32,097 bases of DNA, from contig JAAYUG010000075.1 in the NCBI GenBank assembly GCA_012517825.1, forward strand, positions 1 through 32,097, in the 5' to 3' direction. The notes beneath the pieces were generated by a model. The model made no database searches, was not told the origin of the DNA, and saw only the letters and a list, made by a program, of their open reading frames with translations. Source of the stretch: Bacteroidales bacterium (GTDB taxonomy: Bacteria > Bacteroidota > Bacteroidia > Bacteroidales > JAAYUG01). Position 1 is the stretch's first letter. Each line of letters starts with the position of its first letter. The translations under genes and the position numbers were made by a program. This document shows positions 18,584 through 28,818 of this stretch, piece after piece.

Positions 18584-18628
18584 GGGTAAACAAGCACCTC
18601 TGCAGCATGCCCGAGGTGCTTGTTACCC
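18584..18628 (-). promoter_or_regulatory. Long inverted repeat ahead of fecR
   Basis: GAGGTGCTTGTTACCC at 18613-18628 pairs with the complement at 18584-18600 with a single bulged base, a stem of about 16 base pairs around a 12-base loop. It ends 23 bases before the fecR start. On the minus strand it is followed by TTAAGAATGAAAGGAG and no T tract, so it is not a classical terminator. It could trap the fecR leader, stabilise an RNA end or bind a protein. Confidence 0.6.
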
Positions 18629-18650
18629 ATTCTGACTAATCAACCAACCA

Positions 18651-18674
18651 TACTAACTAACCGACTAACTAACC
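18651..18674. repeat. Short tandem repeat in the sigma-fecR spacer
   Basis: Two copies of a 12-base unit, TACTAACTAACC and GACTAACTAACC, lie side by side, each built on ACTAACTAACC. Looser versions (ACTAATCAACCAACC) continue to their left. The array sits next to the long inverted repeat ahead of fecR. Function unknown. Confidence 0.6.
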
Positions 18675-18798
18675 AGCCCTTTTGTTAAACCTTTTTCAGG
18701 AAATCTATCCTGTTTTGATAGTATGACGCAAAAACAAAAAAATACCACTACCGGGAATTAAAAAAAAGTAAAAAAAATTAAAACCTAGAAAATCAATG

Positions 18799-19386
18799 CT
18801 ATACAAAAAGAAACCAGAAAAGCAACCCCATTAAAGAATAGGAACCGAGTTTGTCGCGGATAGTCCTCAGTGCCCTTGCCATATGGTTTTCAATGGTATT
18901 AACAGAGAGATTCAGACGCTCAGCGATTTCAGCATATTTTAAACCTTCCACTTTGTGCATTAAATAAATCTCCTTCTGACGCTGAGGCAGGCCATTAATT
19001 ATTTCCTCGAGCCTCGTTTCCAGTTCCCTGTAATTCAATGCAACATCAACAGGTACATCACTTGGTTCCTGCAATGATTTCAGATACTTAAAGAATTCAT
19101 TATCCTTTGCCTTTTTCCTTAAAAAGGATATGGCCGAATTGTAAGTAACCGTAAACAGAAAGGATTTTACCGAAGCATTATTTTCCACATTGAATCTGTG
19201 CTCCCATAAGCTCAGAAACACTTCCTGCAGAAGATTTTCTGTTTCTTCCTTTGATTTAAGAAGGGAATAACCAAATTTATAGATGCGACCACAATATTTT
19301 TTGTATAGCAGGTCAAAGGCCAGCATATTGCCCGCCTTTATTTCCATCATAAGATCCTCATCCCTGCCAATGGATATTTCTTTCAT
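18799..19386 (-). CDS. ECF sigma-70 factor (FecI-like)
   Basis: A 195-residue extracytoplasmic-function sigma factor of the Bacteroidota PUL type. Region 2 is at about residues 20-92 (FDLLYKKYCGRIYKFGYSLL, EETENLLQEVFLSLWEHR, SVKSFLFTVTYNSAISFLRK). Region 4 is at about 125-178 (GLPQRQKEIYLMHKVEGLKY, AEIAERLNLSVNTIENHMAR), which reads the -35-like element. The protein ends in an unusually hydrophobic tail, SLMGLLFWFLFV. It is held by the FecR protein encoded just downstream and should switch on the susC operon when SusC is loaded. It is divergent from gyrB across a 643-base gap. Confidence 0.94.
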   Translation of the reverse strand: MKEISIGRDEDLMMEIKAGNMLAFDLLYKKYCGRIYKFGYSLLKSKEETENLLQEVFLSLWEHRFNVENNASVKSFLFTVTYNSAISFLRKKAKDNEFFKYLKSLQEPSDVPVDVALNYRELETRLEEIINGLPQRQKEIYLMHKVEGLKYAEIAERLNLSVNTIENHMARALRTIRDKLGSYSLMGLLFWFLFV

Positions 19387-22015
<2,629 letters not shown>

Positions 22016-22041
22016 GCAAGCAAAACAAGAATTTGAAAACC

Positions 22042-22749
22042 ATGTCTGACGAACCCATTATTGAATTTCATGATGCTGTTATTTACCAGGATGATCATCT
22101 TGTTTTTCCGGGAATAAACTTCGAAATTCACAAGGGAGAATTTGTTTATCTGATAGGAAAAGTAGGCAGCGGAAAAAGCTCAATTATCAAAACCCTGAAT
22201 GCAGAAATGCCCCTGCGGGGAGGGGAAGTTCGGGTAGGCAGATTTTTCCTTTCCCGGTTGAAAAGAAAGGAAATACCTCTGTTACGCAGATCGCTGGGGA
22301 TAGTATTTCAGGATTTTCAGCTACTGACAGACCGGAGTATTGAGAAGAACCTCGAATTCGTGCTGCGTGCCACAGGGTGGAAGGACAAGAAACTCATTGA
22401 TGCCCGCATTGCAGAAGTTCTTACTCAGGCTGGCCTTGAAAGAAAGGGGTATAAAATGCCGCACCAGCTTTCAGGGGGTGAACAGCAGAGGGTTGTCATC
22501 GCCCGGGCCCTGCTGAACAACCCCGATATCATCCTGGCGGATGAACCCACCGGAAATCTTGATCCGGAAACATCGGCCGAAATCCTGAAGCTTCTTCTTG
22601 AGATCAGTGCTTCCGGCCGCACTGTTGTGATGGCAACCCATAATTACACTTTGCTGAAAAAATACCCTTCGCGTACCTTACGGTGCGAAAATGGGGAAGT
22701 AACCGATATTACAAAAGAACAGGAGATAGATATTTCGGGCTTGGAATAA
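22042..22749 (+). CDS. ftsE: FtsE-type cell-division ABC ATPase
   Basis: A 235-residue ABC ATPase. I use ATG 22042 rather than the in-frame TTG at 22033. Motifs: Walker A GKVGSGKSS at 39-47, Q-loop VFQDFQLL, signature LSGGEQQR at 143-150, Walker B ILADEPTGNLD ending near 174, and H-loop His200 in ATHN. The DRSIEKNLEF segment after the Q-loop and the overall size are typical of FtsE. FtsE works with membrane partner FtsX to control peptidoglycan hydrolases at the septum. No ftsX is next to it, which is common in Bacteroidota. It sits between gyrB and a flippase gene (16-base gap), so the three may share a transcript. LolD-like ATPases are the main alternative. Confidence 0.85.
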   Translation: MSDEPIIEFHDAVIYQDDHLVFPGINFEIHKGEFVYLIGKVGSGKSSIIKTLNAEMPLRGGEVRVGRFFLSRLKRKEIPLLRRSLGIVFQDFQLLTDRSIEKNLEFVLRATGWKDKKLIDARIAEVLTQAGLERKGYKMPHQLSGGEQQRVVIARALLNNPDIILADEPTGNLDPETSAEILKLLLEISASGRTVVMATHNYTLLKKYPSRTLRCENGEVTDITKEQEIDISGLE

Positions 22750-22765
22750 GAGAAGCAGATACTTC

Positions 22766-24064
22766 ATGAAATTACGCAGGATTCCTCAGTTGTTTCAGGT
22801 AGAATATTTCCGGCATACTGTTACACTGGTTTCTTCTGCAGCTGTGGCCCAGTTAATCGGCCTGCTTGTTTACCCCCTTCTTACGCGACTTTTTACTCCG
22901 GCCCATTTCGGAGAGCTGTCGGTTTACCTTTCGGTGTCAATGATTCTTTCCATCCTGGCCAGCGGGAGATACGAACAGGCCATTTTGCTCCCCCGGCGCA
23001 ACGAACATGCTCTGCAGCTTCTGCAACTGGCCCTCTTTGTGTCGGTTATTACCATGGCCATCCTCTTTATCTTTCTGCTTTTTACACGAAACTGGGTTTC
23101 TTCTGTGCTGGGAGTTCCGGAAATTTCCTTCTGGTTATTGACACTGCCGCTGTATGTTTTCATCATGGTTGCCTGCCAGGCATTTACTTTTTATTTCAAC
23201 AGGCACAAGCAGTATAACGCCATTGCCGCCTATAATGTAACCCAGAGCGCCGCATCATCGGCCATGCGCGTTGGATTCGGCTTTCTGAAAACCGGGGGCG
23301 GCGGACTAATCCTTGGCTCCCTTCTCGGATATGCCGGAGGACTGGTGGCCTTTCTTTTCCCTTTTCTCAAAAAACACAGAAACAGCAAAATCTTGTTTAA
23401 AAGCGCACCGGTAAAGAAAAGAGCAAAGGAGTACATTAACTTTCCGCGCTTCCGGATGGTGCATCTGTTTCTGAACTACTTTTCCGGAAACCTGCCTGTG
23501 CTTTTGCTTTCATCCTGGTTTTCCTCTTCGGCAGCCGGAATTTATTCCCTCGGGTACACAGTGGTGTCGCGTCCGGCCAATCTTTTTCTCAATTCGGTGG
23601 AACGGACATTTTCGCAGCGCATTATAGAAAAAAAGAACAACGGACAAGCTCTGCTATTTGATTTCCGGCGTTTTGTTCGAAGCATGTTTCTGCTGGCACT
23701 TGTTACTTTTATTCCCGTCTGGCTTGCCGCTCCTTTTGTTTTTACCCTGGTTTTCGGCAGTGCATGGGCTGAATCAGCCACCTACTTCCGCATTATCCTT
23801 CCGTGGATGTTTATGTTCTTCCTGGCTACTCCGTTGTCGTTTCTGCCTGACTTTTTTATGCAGCAAAAAAAAGCCATGTGGATTGAAGCTGTGCAACTTG
23901 TTTTGCGGATGGCTGCCCTAACGGCCGGATTATTGCTGAAAAACCCGCATCTCGGTATGGTTTTTTACAGCGCCATTGGAGTGGGCATTTACGGATATTG
24001 CCTCTGGTGGTACTATACCCTTGTGAAACAACACGACAATCAGTTGCAGATTAGTATTACGTAA
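22766..24064 (+). CDS. Polysaccharide flippase (Wzx/MATE-like O-antigen translocase family)
   Basis: A 432-residue polytopic membrane protein with about twelve hydrophobic segments and the family opening SSAAVAQLIGLLVYPLLTRL followed by FTPAHFGELSVYLS. The middle has PRFRMVHLFLNYFSGNLPVLLL and SSSAAGIYSLGYTVVSRPA, as in oligosaccharide flippases of the RfbX/Wzx type. These proteins move undecaprenyl-linked glycan units across the inner membrane. It follows ftsE by 16 bases. Its end overlaps by eight bases the end of the minus-strand glycan-modification operon, which it faces. That placement fits a role in the same surface glycan, but this is inference. No glycosyltransferases are in the window. 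Confidence 0.88.
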   Translation: MKLRRIPQLFQVEYFRHTVTLVSSAAVAQLIGLLVYPLLTRLFTPAHFGELSVYLSVSMILSILASGRYEQAILLPRRNEHALQLLQLALFVSVITMAILFIFLLFTRNWVSSVLGVPEISFWLLTLPLYVFIMVACQAFTFYFNRHKQYNAIAAYNVTQSAASSAMRVGFGFLKTGGGGLILGSLLGYAGGLVAFLFPFLKKHRNSKILFKSAPVKKRAKEYINFPRFRMVHLFLNYFSGNLPVLLLSSWFSSSAAGIYSLGYTVVSRPANLFLNSVERTFSQRIIEKKNNGQALLFDFRRFVRSMFLLALVTFIPVWLAAPFVFTLVFGSAWAESATYFRIILPWMFMFFLATPLSFLPDFFMQQKKAMWIEAVQLVLRMAALTAGLLLKNPHLGMVFYSAIGVGIYGYCLWWYYTLVKQHDNQLQISIT

Positions 24065-25160
24065 AAACCGAATCCCCGTCTCCATCCTGCAGTTCGAAGC
24101 TGGTATCAAGAACCTCTGATAATACCAGATTGTAAGCGGTTCGCTTATACACTTTCCTTTTGATCACAGCCGGCAGATTCAACCGTTTCAGTTCTCTGAG
24201 CAGGTATTGATTCCAGGTCAGCAACCCGTGGGCCGGTTGGCGGAGCAACCAAAACAGTAACGCCTGAGCAACGGGTTCTTCACTTCCCTGAAGAACATAG
24301 AGGTAAGGCACTTTTGCTATGCCGTCACGGAAATTCACAACAGCCACTCCAACAAGCAACTGGTTGTGATCAATCCTAAGAACATGCTGAACAAAGGATT
24401 CAACTTTCCAGGAGAAAGGATACTGGTGAGTACCTTTTTTACATAATTTGCACGGAATAAGCCAGGGAGTGCGCAAAATCCATTTCAGATCAGATGCGCG
24501 CCTTGTGAGGGGGTTTCCGGCACACATCCTGTCGATAAATTCGTTTACATCCTGCTGTTCAACGGAAGCCGGACGAACCGTAAAAGTGTCTGATCCGGCA
24601 GCTATTTGCATACCCTGAAGGCGGAGGTACTGCATTCCGTTTATAGCAAGGTCCACCGGAGAAGCAAGAAGTTTAACCCATGGCCTGTATCCTGATTTCC
24701 GGCTCAGAAAGGTACCGGCACCTCCCCTGAACCACAGATATATGCCTTCGGCAGGTTTCTGAACCCTGAACCTGCCTGTACCATCAACGATCTTCTCTGT
24801 ATGCTCTGTCATATCGGCCAGCACCATGCGCCCGCGGGTTATTTCGAGCATTCGGTAGAAAAGGGGCATAGATACTCTTCGTCCCTTATCGGGGTGAATC
24901 CACCAGCAGCTGTTGTAGAAAAAGCGTTCCGGCTCAGCACGAGCGAGATAGAGCCGTGCCGGCAAAATTCCAGCAAAACCAGCCAGGGAATCGTCCTCTG
25001 CAACCGCCATCAGAAGAGCAATATCATTCGGGTAAGCATTCGGATTGATGGCCTGGGAAATAGCCCTTGAAGGGGTAATGGGAATAATTTTCTGCCGGCG
25101 GTACCAACCGGATGCGATCAGATCATCGAGTTCGCCAACTCGTATTTCACGGAACTTCAT
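24057..25160 (-). CDS. GNAT-like acyltransferase, last gene of the seven-gene operon
   Basis: A 367-residue soluble protein that I recognise only at the fold level. The N-terminal half has a GNAT-like pattern: ALLMAVAEDDSLAGFAGILP as the central strands, then CWWIHPDKGRRVSMPLFYRM in place of the acyl-CoA phosphate-binding loop and helix. The second half (ILRIDHNQLLVGVAVVNFRD, then PYLYVLQGSEEPVAQALLFW) may be another degenerate GNAT unit, as in FemAB-like two-domain enzymes. Its start overlaps the acyl carrier protein stop by four bases (ATGA), so it is a good candidate for the enzyme that takes the acyl group from that carrier. Its 3' end overlaps the flippase gene by eight bases. Substrate unknown. 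Confidence 0.6.
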   Translation of the reverse strand: MKFREIRVGELDDLIASGWYRRQKIIPITPSRAISQAINPNAYPNDIALLMAVAEDDSLAGFAGILPARLYLARAEPERFFYNSCWWIHPDKGRRVSMPLFYRMLEITRGRMVLADMTEHTEKIVDGTGRFRVQKPAEGIYLWFRGGAGTFLSRKSGYRPWVKLLASPVDLAINGMQYLRLQGMQIAAGSDTFTVRPASVEQQDVNEFIDRMCAGNPLTRRASDLKWILRTPWLIPCKLCKKGTHQYPFSWKVESFVQHVLRIDHNQLLVGVAVVNFRDGIAKVPYLYVLQGSEEPVAQALLFWLLRQPAHGLLTWNQYLLRELKRLNLPAVIKRKVYKRTAYNLVLSEVLDTSFELQDGDGDSVFT

Positions 25161-25405
25161 ACCGAGGACTTCTGTACAATAATCCTGATTATGTCGCCCA
25201 CGGTTTCTATCTCAACAAGTTCAGAAAATTCGAAGCGCAGGGCGAATTCTTTTTCCAGCGCAGCAATCAGCCGCACATGCTGCAGTGAGGTCCATTCCGG
25301 CACATCGGCAGCCGAAAGTCCGGGAGTAAGAACTAATGATGGTTTGCGGAATACTTCCCTGAACACTTTTTCTACACGCTGTCGAATCACATCGTAATCA
25401 TCCAT
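25157..25405 (-). CDS. Acyl carrier protein
   Basis: An 82-residue acidic carrier protein. The phosphopantetheine attachment site is Ser40 in PEWTSLQHVRLI. The usual DSL is TSL here, with Thr in place of Asp, while the Trp-x-Ser-Leu-x-His pattern is that of free-standing carriers in biosynthetic clusters. Helix 3 and the end (ELVEIETVGDIIRIIV) match the carrier fold. It should hold the group activated by the adenylation enzyme encoded at 26281-27774 and hand it to one of the GNAT-like enzymes. It overlaps the next gene by four bases and follows the GNAT gene after a 99-base gap. A fatty-acid-synthesis AcpP is unlikely because of the site variant and the neighbours. Confidence 0.88.
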   Translation of the reverse strand: MDDYDVIRQRVEKVFREVFRKPSLVLTPGLSAADVPEWTSLQHVRLIAALEKEFALRFEFSELVEIETVGDIIRIIVQKSSV

Positions 25406-25504
25406 ACACCTTATTTCTTTTCTGAGACAAACAATTACGCAGGATGTAAATTTAGTTTTTTTACTGATAATTCAGTTGGTGATGCCGCTCCAACGGGCTG
25501 ATAA

Positions 25505-26284
25505 TTATCTTCCCCATTTCAATATCCAGAGCCGGGAGACCGGTTGAAAACCCAGTTTCAGATACACCGGCTCACCCATTTTGCTGGCATGAAGAATAAA
25601 ACGGTTACAGCCTTCATCCAGAGCCTTTTTTATGACCCATGCTGTGGCAGTTTGAGCAATTCCCATTCTTCTGAACTCCGGTTTTACCGTAACCAGATAA
25701 ATTCCGCACAAATTGCCAATGCGGTGCAGAGCAATACTCCCGGCCAGACGGTCCTCAAATACAACACGGTAAAACCACAACCCTGCGCTTTCGGAGGTCA
25801 CAACAAGCCCGGGAGAAATGCGTTTCGCGGCAAAAAGCACTTCATTCACAACACCAGCAAATTCTTCAGCCTGAACAGTATTACAGGTTTCCTCCAGGCG
25901 GACCTTTTCATTCACCGGCAAAAAGTTTACCATTTCTTCCGTGCACCACATTCCTTTCCAGGAAAGCACAGGAACAAAACCGGCATGAGCCAGAAGGTTC
26001 AGCAAATCGCTTGAGCGATGGTCAGAAACAACCAGCGAATCGGGGAATATACCTTTTTCAGCCGACAGTTTCAGCTCAGCTATATCCTTCACCTGCGGAG
26101 CGTAAGGGAAACGTATGCTGAATATAAAGGAGGGCCATCCGGTATCAGGATTGTGCACCCAATAGAAGCAGGGTTCCTCACCCCATGGCAGGTTTCCGTA
26201 TTTTGCCAGTGAAAGATAGAATTGTTCCAGCCCGTATTCAACAAGGCCGGCAGGGGCCATATTGTACAGGCTTTCTCCTTTCAT
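25505..26284 (-). CDS. GNAT-family N-acetyltransferase
   Basis: A 259-residue protein with a C-terminal GNAT domain at about residues 165-255. Core marks are GSIALHRIGNLCGIYLVTVK, the acyl-CoA pyrophosphate loop EFRRMGIAQTATAWVIKKAL (RxxGxA), then FILHASKMGEPVYLKLGFQP, where the Tyr is the usual general acid position. The N-terminal 150 residues form a second, more degenerate domain with WVHNPDTGWPSFIFSIRFP and WKGMWCTEEMV. It moves an acetyl or other acyl group from CoA or a carrier protein to an amine. Its ATG overlaps the stop of the adenylation gene by four bases, so the two are translationally coupled. The acceptor is probably a sugar amine made by the operon's deacetylases, which is inference. 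Confidence 0.82.
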   Translation of the reverse strand: MKGESLYNMAPAGLVEYGLEQFYLSLAKYGNLPWGEEPCFYWVHNPDTGWPSFIFSIRFPYAPQVKDIAELKLSAEKGIFPDSLVVSDHRSSDLLNLLAHAGFVPVLSWKGMWCTEEMVNFLPVNEKVRLEETCNTVQAEEFAGVVNEVLFAAKRISPGLVVTSESAGLWFYRVVFEDRLAGSIALHRIGNLCGIYLVTVKPEFRRMGIAQTATAWVIKKALDEGCNRFILHASKMGEPVYLKLGFQPVSRLWILKWGR

Positions 26285-27774
26285 ATCATTTCATACAGCT
26301 TTCTCCGGTCGATTTTTCCGCTTACGCTGACCGGAAACTGTTCAACCGGGATAATTTCTGATGGCACCATGTAATCGGGCAATTTCCGGCTCAGAAATTC
26401 CCTGAGGGCGACCGGATCGTCGCATTTTTCAACAAACAGATGTATCTGCTGGGTTCCCAGGTAATTTTCCTTGGCCAGAGCCACAGCCTGGGTTCGCAAA
26501 TACGTTCGTGTATGGTATTCAATTTCACCCAGTTCAACCCGGAATCCCTGCACCTGCACCTGCCCGTCGGAACGCCCGCAAAAAAGATAATCACCATCCC
26601 TGTCAGTCAGAACAATGTCGCCGGTAGCATACCATCGTTCCTTTTTTTTGCCCGAAGAAAGTTCAAAAAAGACCTGGGTGGTTTTTTCATCATCTTTCCA
26701 GTATCCGGGGCTTATCTGGGGACCTCCTACGCACAATTCCCCCTTCTGTTCCAGGTCCAGGGCATTTCTGTTCTTCCCCGCTACAAAAGCCCGGTTTTTT
26801 CCAAAGGGTTTCCCGATTGCGACAATACCGTTAAAATGCTTTATTTCCCCGGGATCAGAAGGAATTTTGTATTCAAGACAATTGACAGTGGCTTCGGTAG
26901 GGCCGTACACATTCTGCACCACGGCATTCGGAACACATTGCCTCCATTCGGTTACAAGATCCCTGTCAAGAGGTTCACCTCCGAAAAGGCAGTAACGCAG
27001 TTTTTCAAGACGAATCGAAGGGAAATAAGGACGCAGAAAAGCAATGGTTGAGGGAGGCAACTTGGCAAAAGTCAGCCCGTGATTCTGAAGCAGGCGGAGG
27101 GCATACATATATTTTACCTCATTCCACGGTACCGTATAAACCGATGCCCCAAGGGAAAGCGGAACAATATAGCAATGCAACGATGCATCGAATGTAAGGT
27201 CGTAAATCTGAAGGAATTTGTCGTTTTCGGTAAACGAATAACCAATATCCAGAAAAGCTTTAACAAAAGCATTGAAATTGGAATAGGTAATCTGCACCCC
27301 CTTTGGCTTTCCTGTACTTCCTGATGTAAACAGAATGTACATCAGGTCATCAGGATCTCTTTCTGCTGGCTCAATATGGATTCCTTTTGATTTCAATCCC
27401 TTTACATCAATCATTTGAATGTGGGTCGCAGACAAAATGGTACGTGGCACAGGACCAGCCGACAAAACAAGCTCAGCGCCGGTTTGCCGTAAAATTTCGT
27501 TATTCCTGGTGGCAGGATTTCTCGGACTCAGAGGCAGAAAGGTTTTTCCTTCAAGCCAGATGGCATAAGCAGAAGCATAGCTGTAAATATCATCCCATGC
27601 AAGCACCGCCACGATTTTCTGTCGGCTTTTGCCTGCTTCTTTTTTCAAAACAGACCGGACTGCGGAAATGCAGGAGGCAAAATCCTCATAGGAATACAGA
27701 TCTTTCCCGATGCAGAAAGCATCTTTTTGAGGCCAGCGCCGGACTGATTCACTGAACTTCTGAAGAAAATCCAT
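26281..27774 (-). CDS. Stand-alone adenylation enzyme (NRPS A-domain/DltA-like)
   Basis: A 497-residue AMP-forming ligase with all core motifs: A3 LFTSGSTGKPKGV at 148-160, A4 FDASLH with D196, A5 NVYGPTEATV at 288-297, A7 YATGD at 382-386, A8 QGFRVELGEIEYH at 409-421, and A10 SGKIDRRKL with catalytic K487. D196 stands at the position (D235 of GrsA) that binds the alpha-amino group of amino-acid substrates, so an amino acid is more likely than a fatty acid. There is no fused carrier or condensation domain. The carrier is the separate protein at 25157-25405, an arrangement like DltA/DltC. The gene overlaps the GNAT gene by four bases and follows the NodB gene after three. Substrate not predictable by eye. 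Confidence 0.9.
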   Translation of the reverse strand: MDFLQKFSESVRRWPQKDAFCIGKDLYSYEDFASCISAVRSVLKKEAGKSRQKIVAVLAWDDIYSYASAYAIWLEGKTFLPLSPRNPATRNNEILRQTGAELVLSAGPVPRTILSATHIQMIDVKGLKSKGIHIEPAERDPDDLMYILFTSGSTGKPKGVQITYSNFNAFVKAFLDIGYSFTENDKFLQIYDLTFDASLHCYIVPLSLGASVYTVPWNEVKYMYALRLLQNHGLTFAKLPPSTIAFLRPYFPSIRLEKLRYCLFGGEPLDRDLVTEWRQCVPNAVVQNVYGPTEATVNCLEYKIPSDPGEIKHFNGIVAIGKPFGKNRAFVAGKNRNALDLEQKGELCVGGPQISPGYWKDDEKTTQVFFELSSGKKKERWYATGDIVLTDRDGDYLFCGRSDGQVQVQGFRVELGEIEYHTRTYLRTQAVALAKENYLGTQQIHLFVEKCDDPVALREFLSRKLPDYMVPSEIIPVEQFPVSVSGKIDRRKLYEMI

Positions 27775-27777
27775 GGG

Positions 27778-28818
27778 TCAGTATTTATCAGCCCTCCTGA
27801 GAATATTTTTTCCCATCAGGGCTTTGAACAAAAAGTAAAGGTACTCAGAAAAAATGATTCCGGGGGCGTTAACGAAAGGCTTCTCCATTCCAATCCGCTG
27901 GGCAGACCGGGGAGCCATATCTTTTTTAATACCTGAAGTACCAAATGTCACCGGCGGAGCGCTGGGCACTGAATGAAGGTTTTGGTAGAACTCCAGAGGA
28001 AGGAAATGATCGGTAAACGGAAAAGCAAAAACCGGGAACAGTTCTCCATACATATTTCTCACAAAATCAACACTTTCCAGGGTTTGCCGCAGCTGTTCAC
28101 CGGGAGCCAGGTCAGGATACCAGGGATGGTCAATGCTATGGGCTCCGATATGAAATCCTTCTGCCTGCAACCACCGGATCTGCTCATCATCCATATAGGG
28201 TTTCTGCTCCCGAAGATACTCTTCAAAACTGATACCCGCCACAAGGCCGAGATGATCGAGCATTTCCCTGTGCCGGTAAGGAATTTCCAGAACAGCTTTC
28301 CTGAAATCGGGAACAGGAAGCCCTTTTTTCATGAATGCCCGGGTGATGCCCGACGGAATGCATTCGGGCAAATTGGGCCTGAGAAGCTGATGATAAACCA
28401 GCGATGCCTTACAGCGGTATGATAGATCACGATTACCGACAAAAGCAGGCGATATAAAAAAGGTGGCCGGAACACCCAGATCTTTTAATATCGGGGCAAT
28501 AAAATCAAAAGACTCCCGGAACCCGTCGTCAATGGTAACATGCATTACAGGCTTCTCAGGGGAAGCCTCCCTGGTTATATAGCGAATTGCTCCGGAAAGA
28601 TCAACAGGCTTAAAATACCGTAAAAGCCATTCCACATCCCGGCGGAATTGTTCGGGCGACGGAACAGGATACAAGTGCCTGATGTGCGGGGGTGGCACAG
28701 GTGCTACGGCATGCCAGAAGGGAAAGAGCATTTTCTGCCGGCTGATTTTCACCAGCAGGGAAAAAGGGATTAGTCTCCTTAAGGGACTTGTAAATACGTA
28801 TAGTTTACTTTTGTCCAT
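27778..28818 (-). CDS. NodB-type polysaccharide deacetylase
   Basis: A 346-residue carbohydrate esterase 4-like protein. The metal-binding motifs are visible: VTIDDGF with D97 and D98 (TFDDG motif 1), and GAHSIDHP with H227 and H231 (motif 2). The later AFPFTDHFLP segment matches motif 3 (RxPxG/xFPYG-like). The usual reaction is removal of an N-acetyl or O-acetyl group from a hexosamine polymer or lipid-linked sugar. No clear signal peptide is seen; the N-terminus is basic and mildly hydrophobic (LRRLIPFSLLVKI), so a cytoplasmic or membrane-associated site is likely. It overlaps the FemAB-like gene by 14 bases. A freed amine would be the acceptor for the operon's acyltransferases. Confidence 0.88.
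   Translation of the reverse strand: MDKSKLYVFTSPLRRLIPFSLLVKISRQKMLFPFWHAVAPVPPPHIRHLYPVPSPEQFRRDVEWLLRYFKPVDLSGAIRYITREASPEKPVMHVTIDDGFRESFDFIAPILKDLGVPATFFISPAFVGNRDLSYRCKASLVYHQLLRPNLPECIPSGITRAFMKKGLPVPDFRKAVLEIPYRHREMLDHLGLVAGISFEEYLREQKPYMDDEQIRWLQAEGFHIGAHSIDHPWYPDLAPGEQLRQTLESVDFVRNMYGELFPVFAFPFTDHFLPLEFYQNLHSVPSAPPVTFGTSGIKKDMAPRSAQRIGMEKPFVNAPGIIFSEYLYFLFKALMGKNILRRADKY

Noticed and set aside
18737-18785. A/T-rich block as terminator of the sigma gene
   Set aside because: There are T runs on the minus strand but I find no stem of useful length before them.
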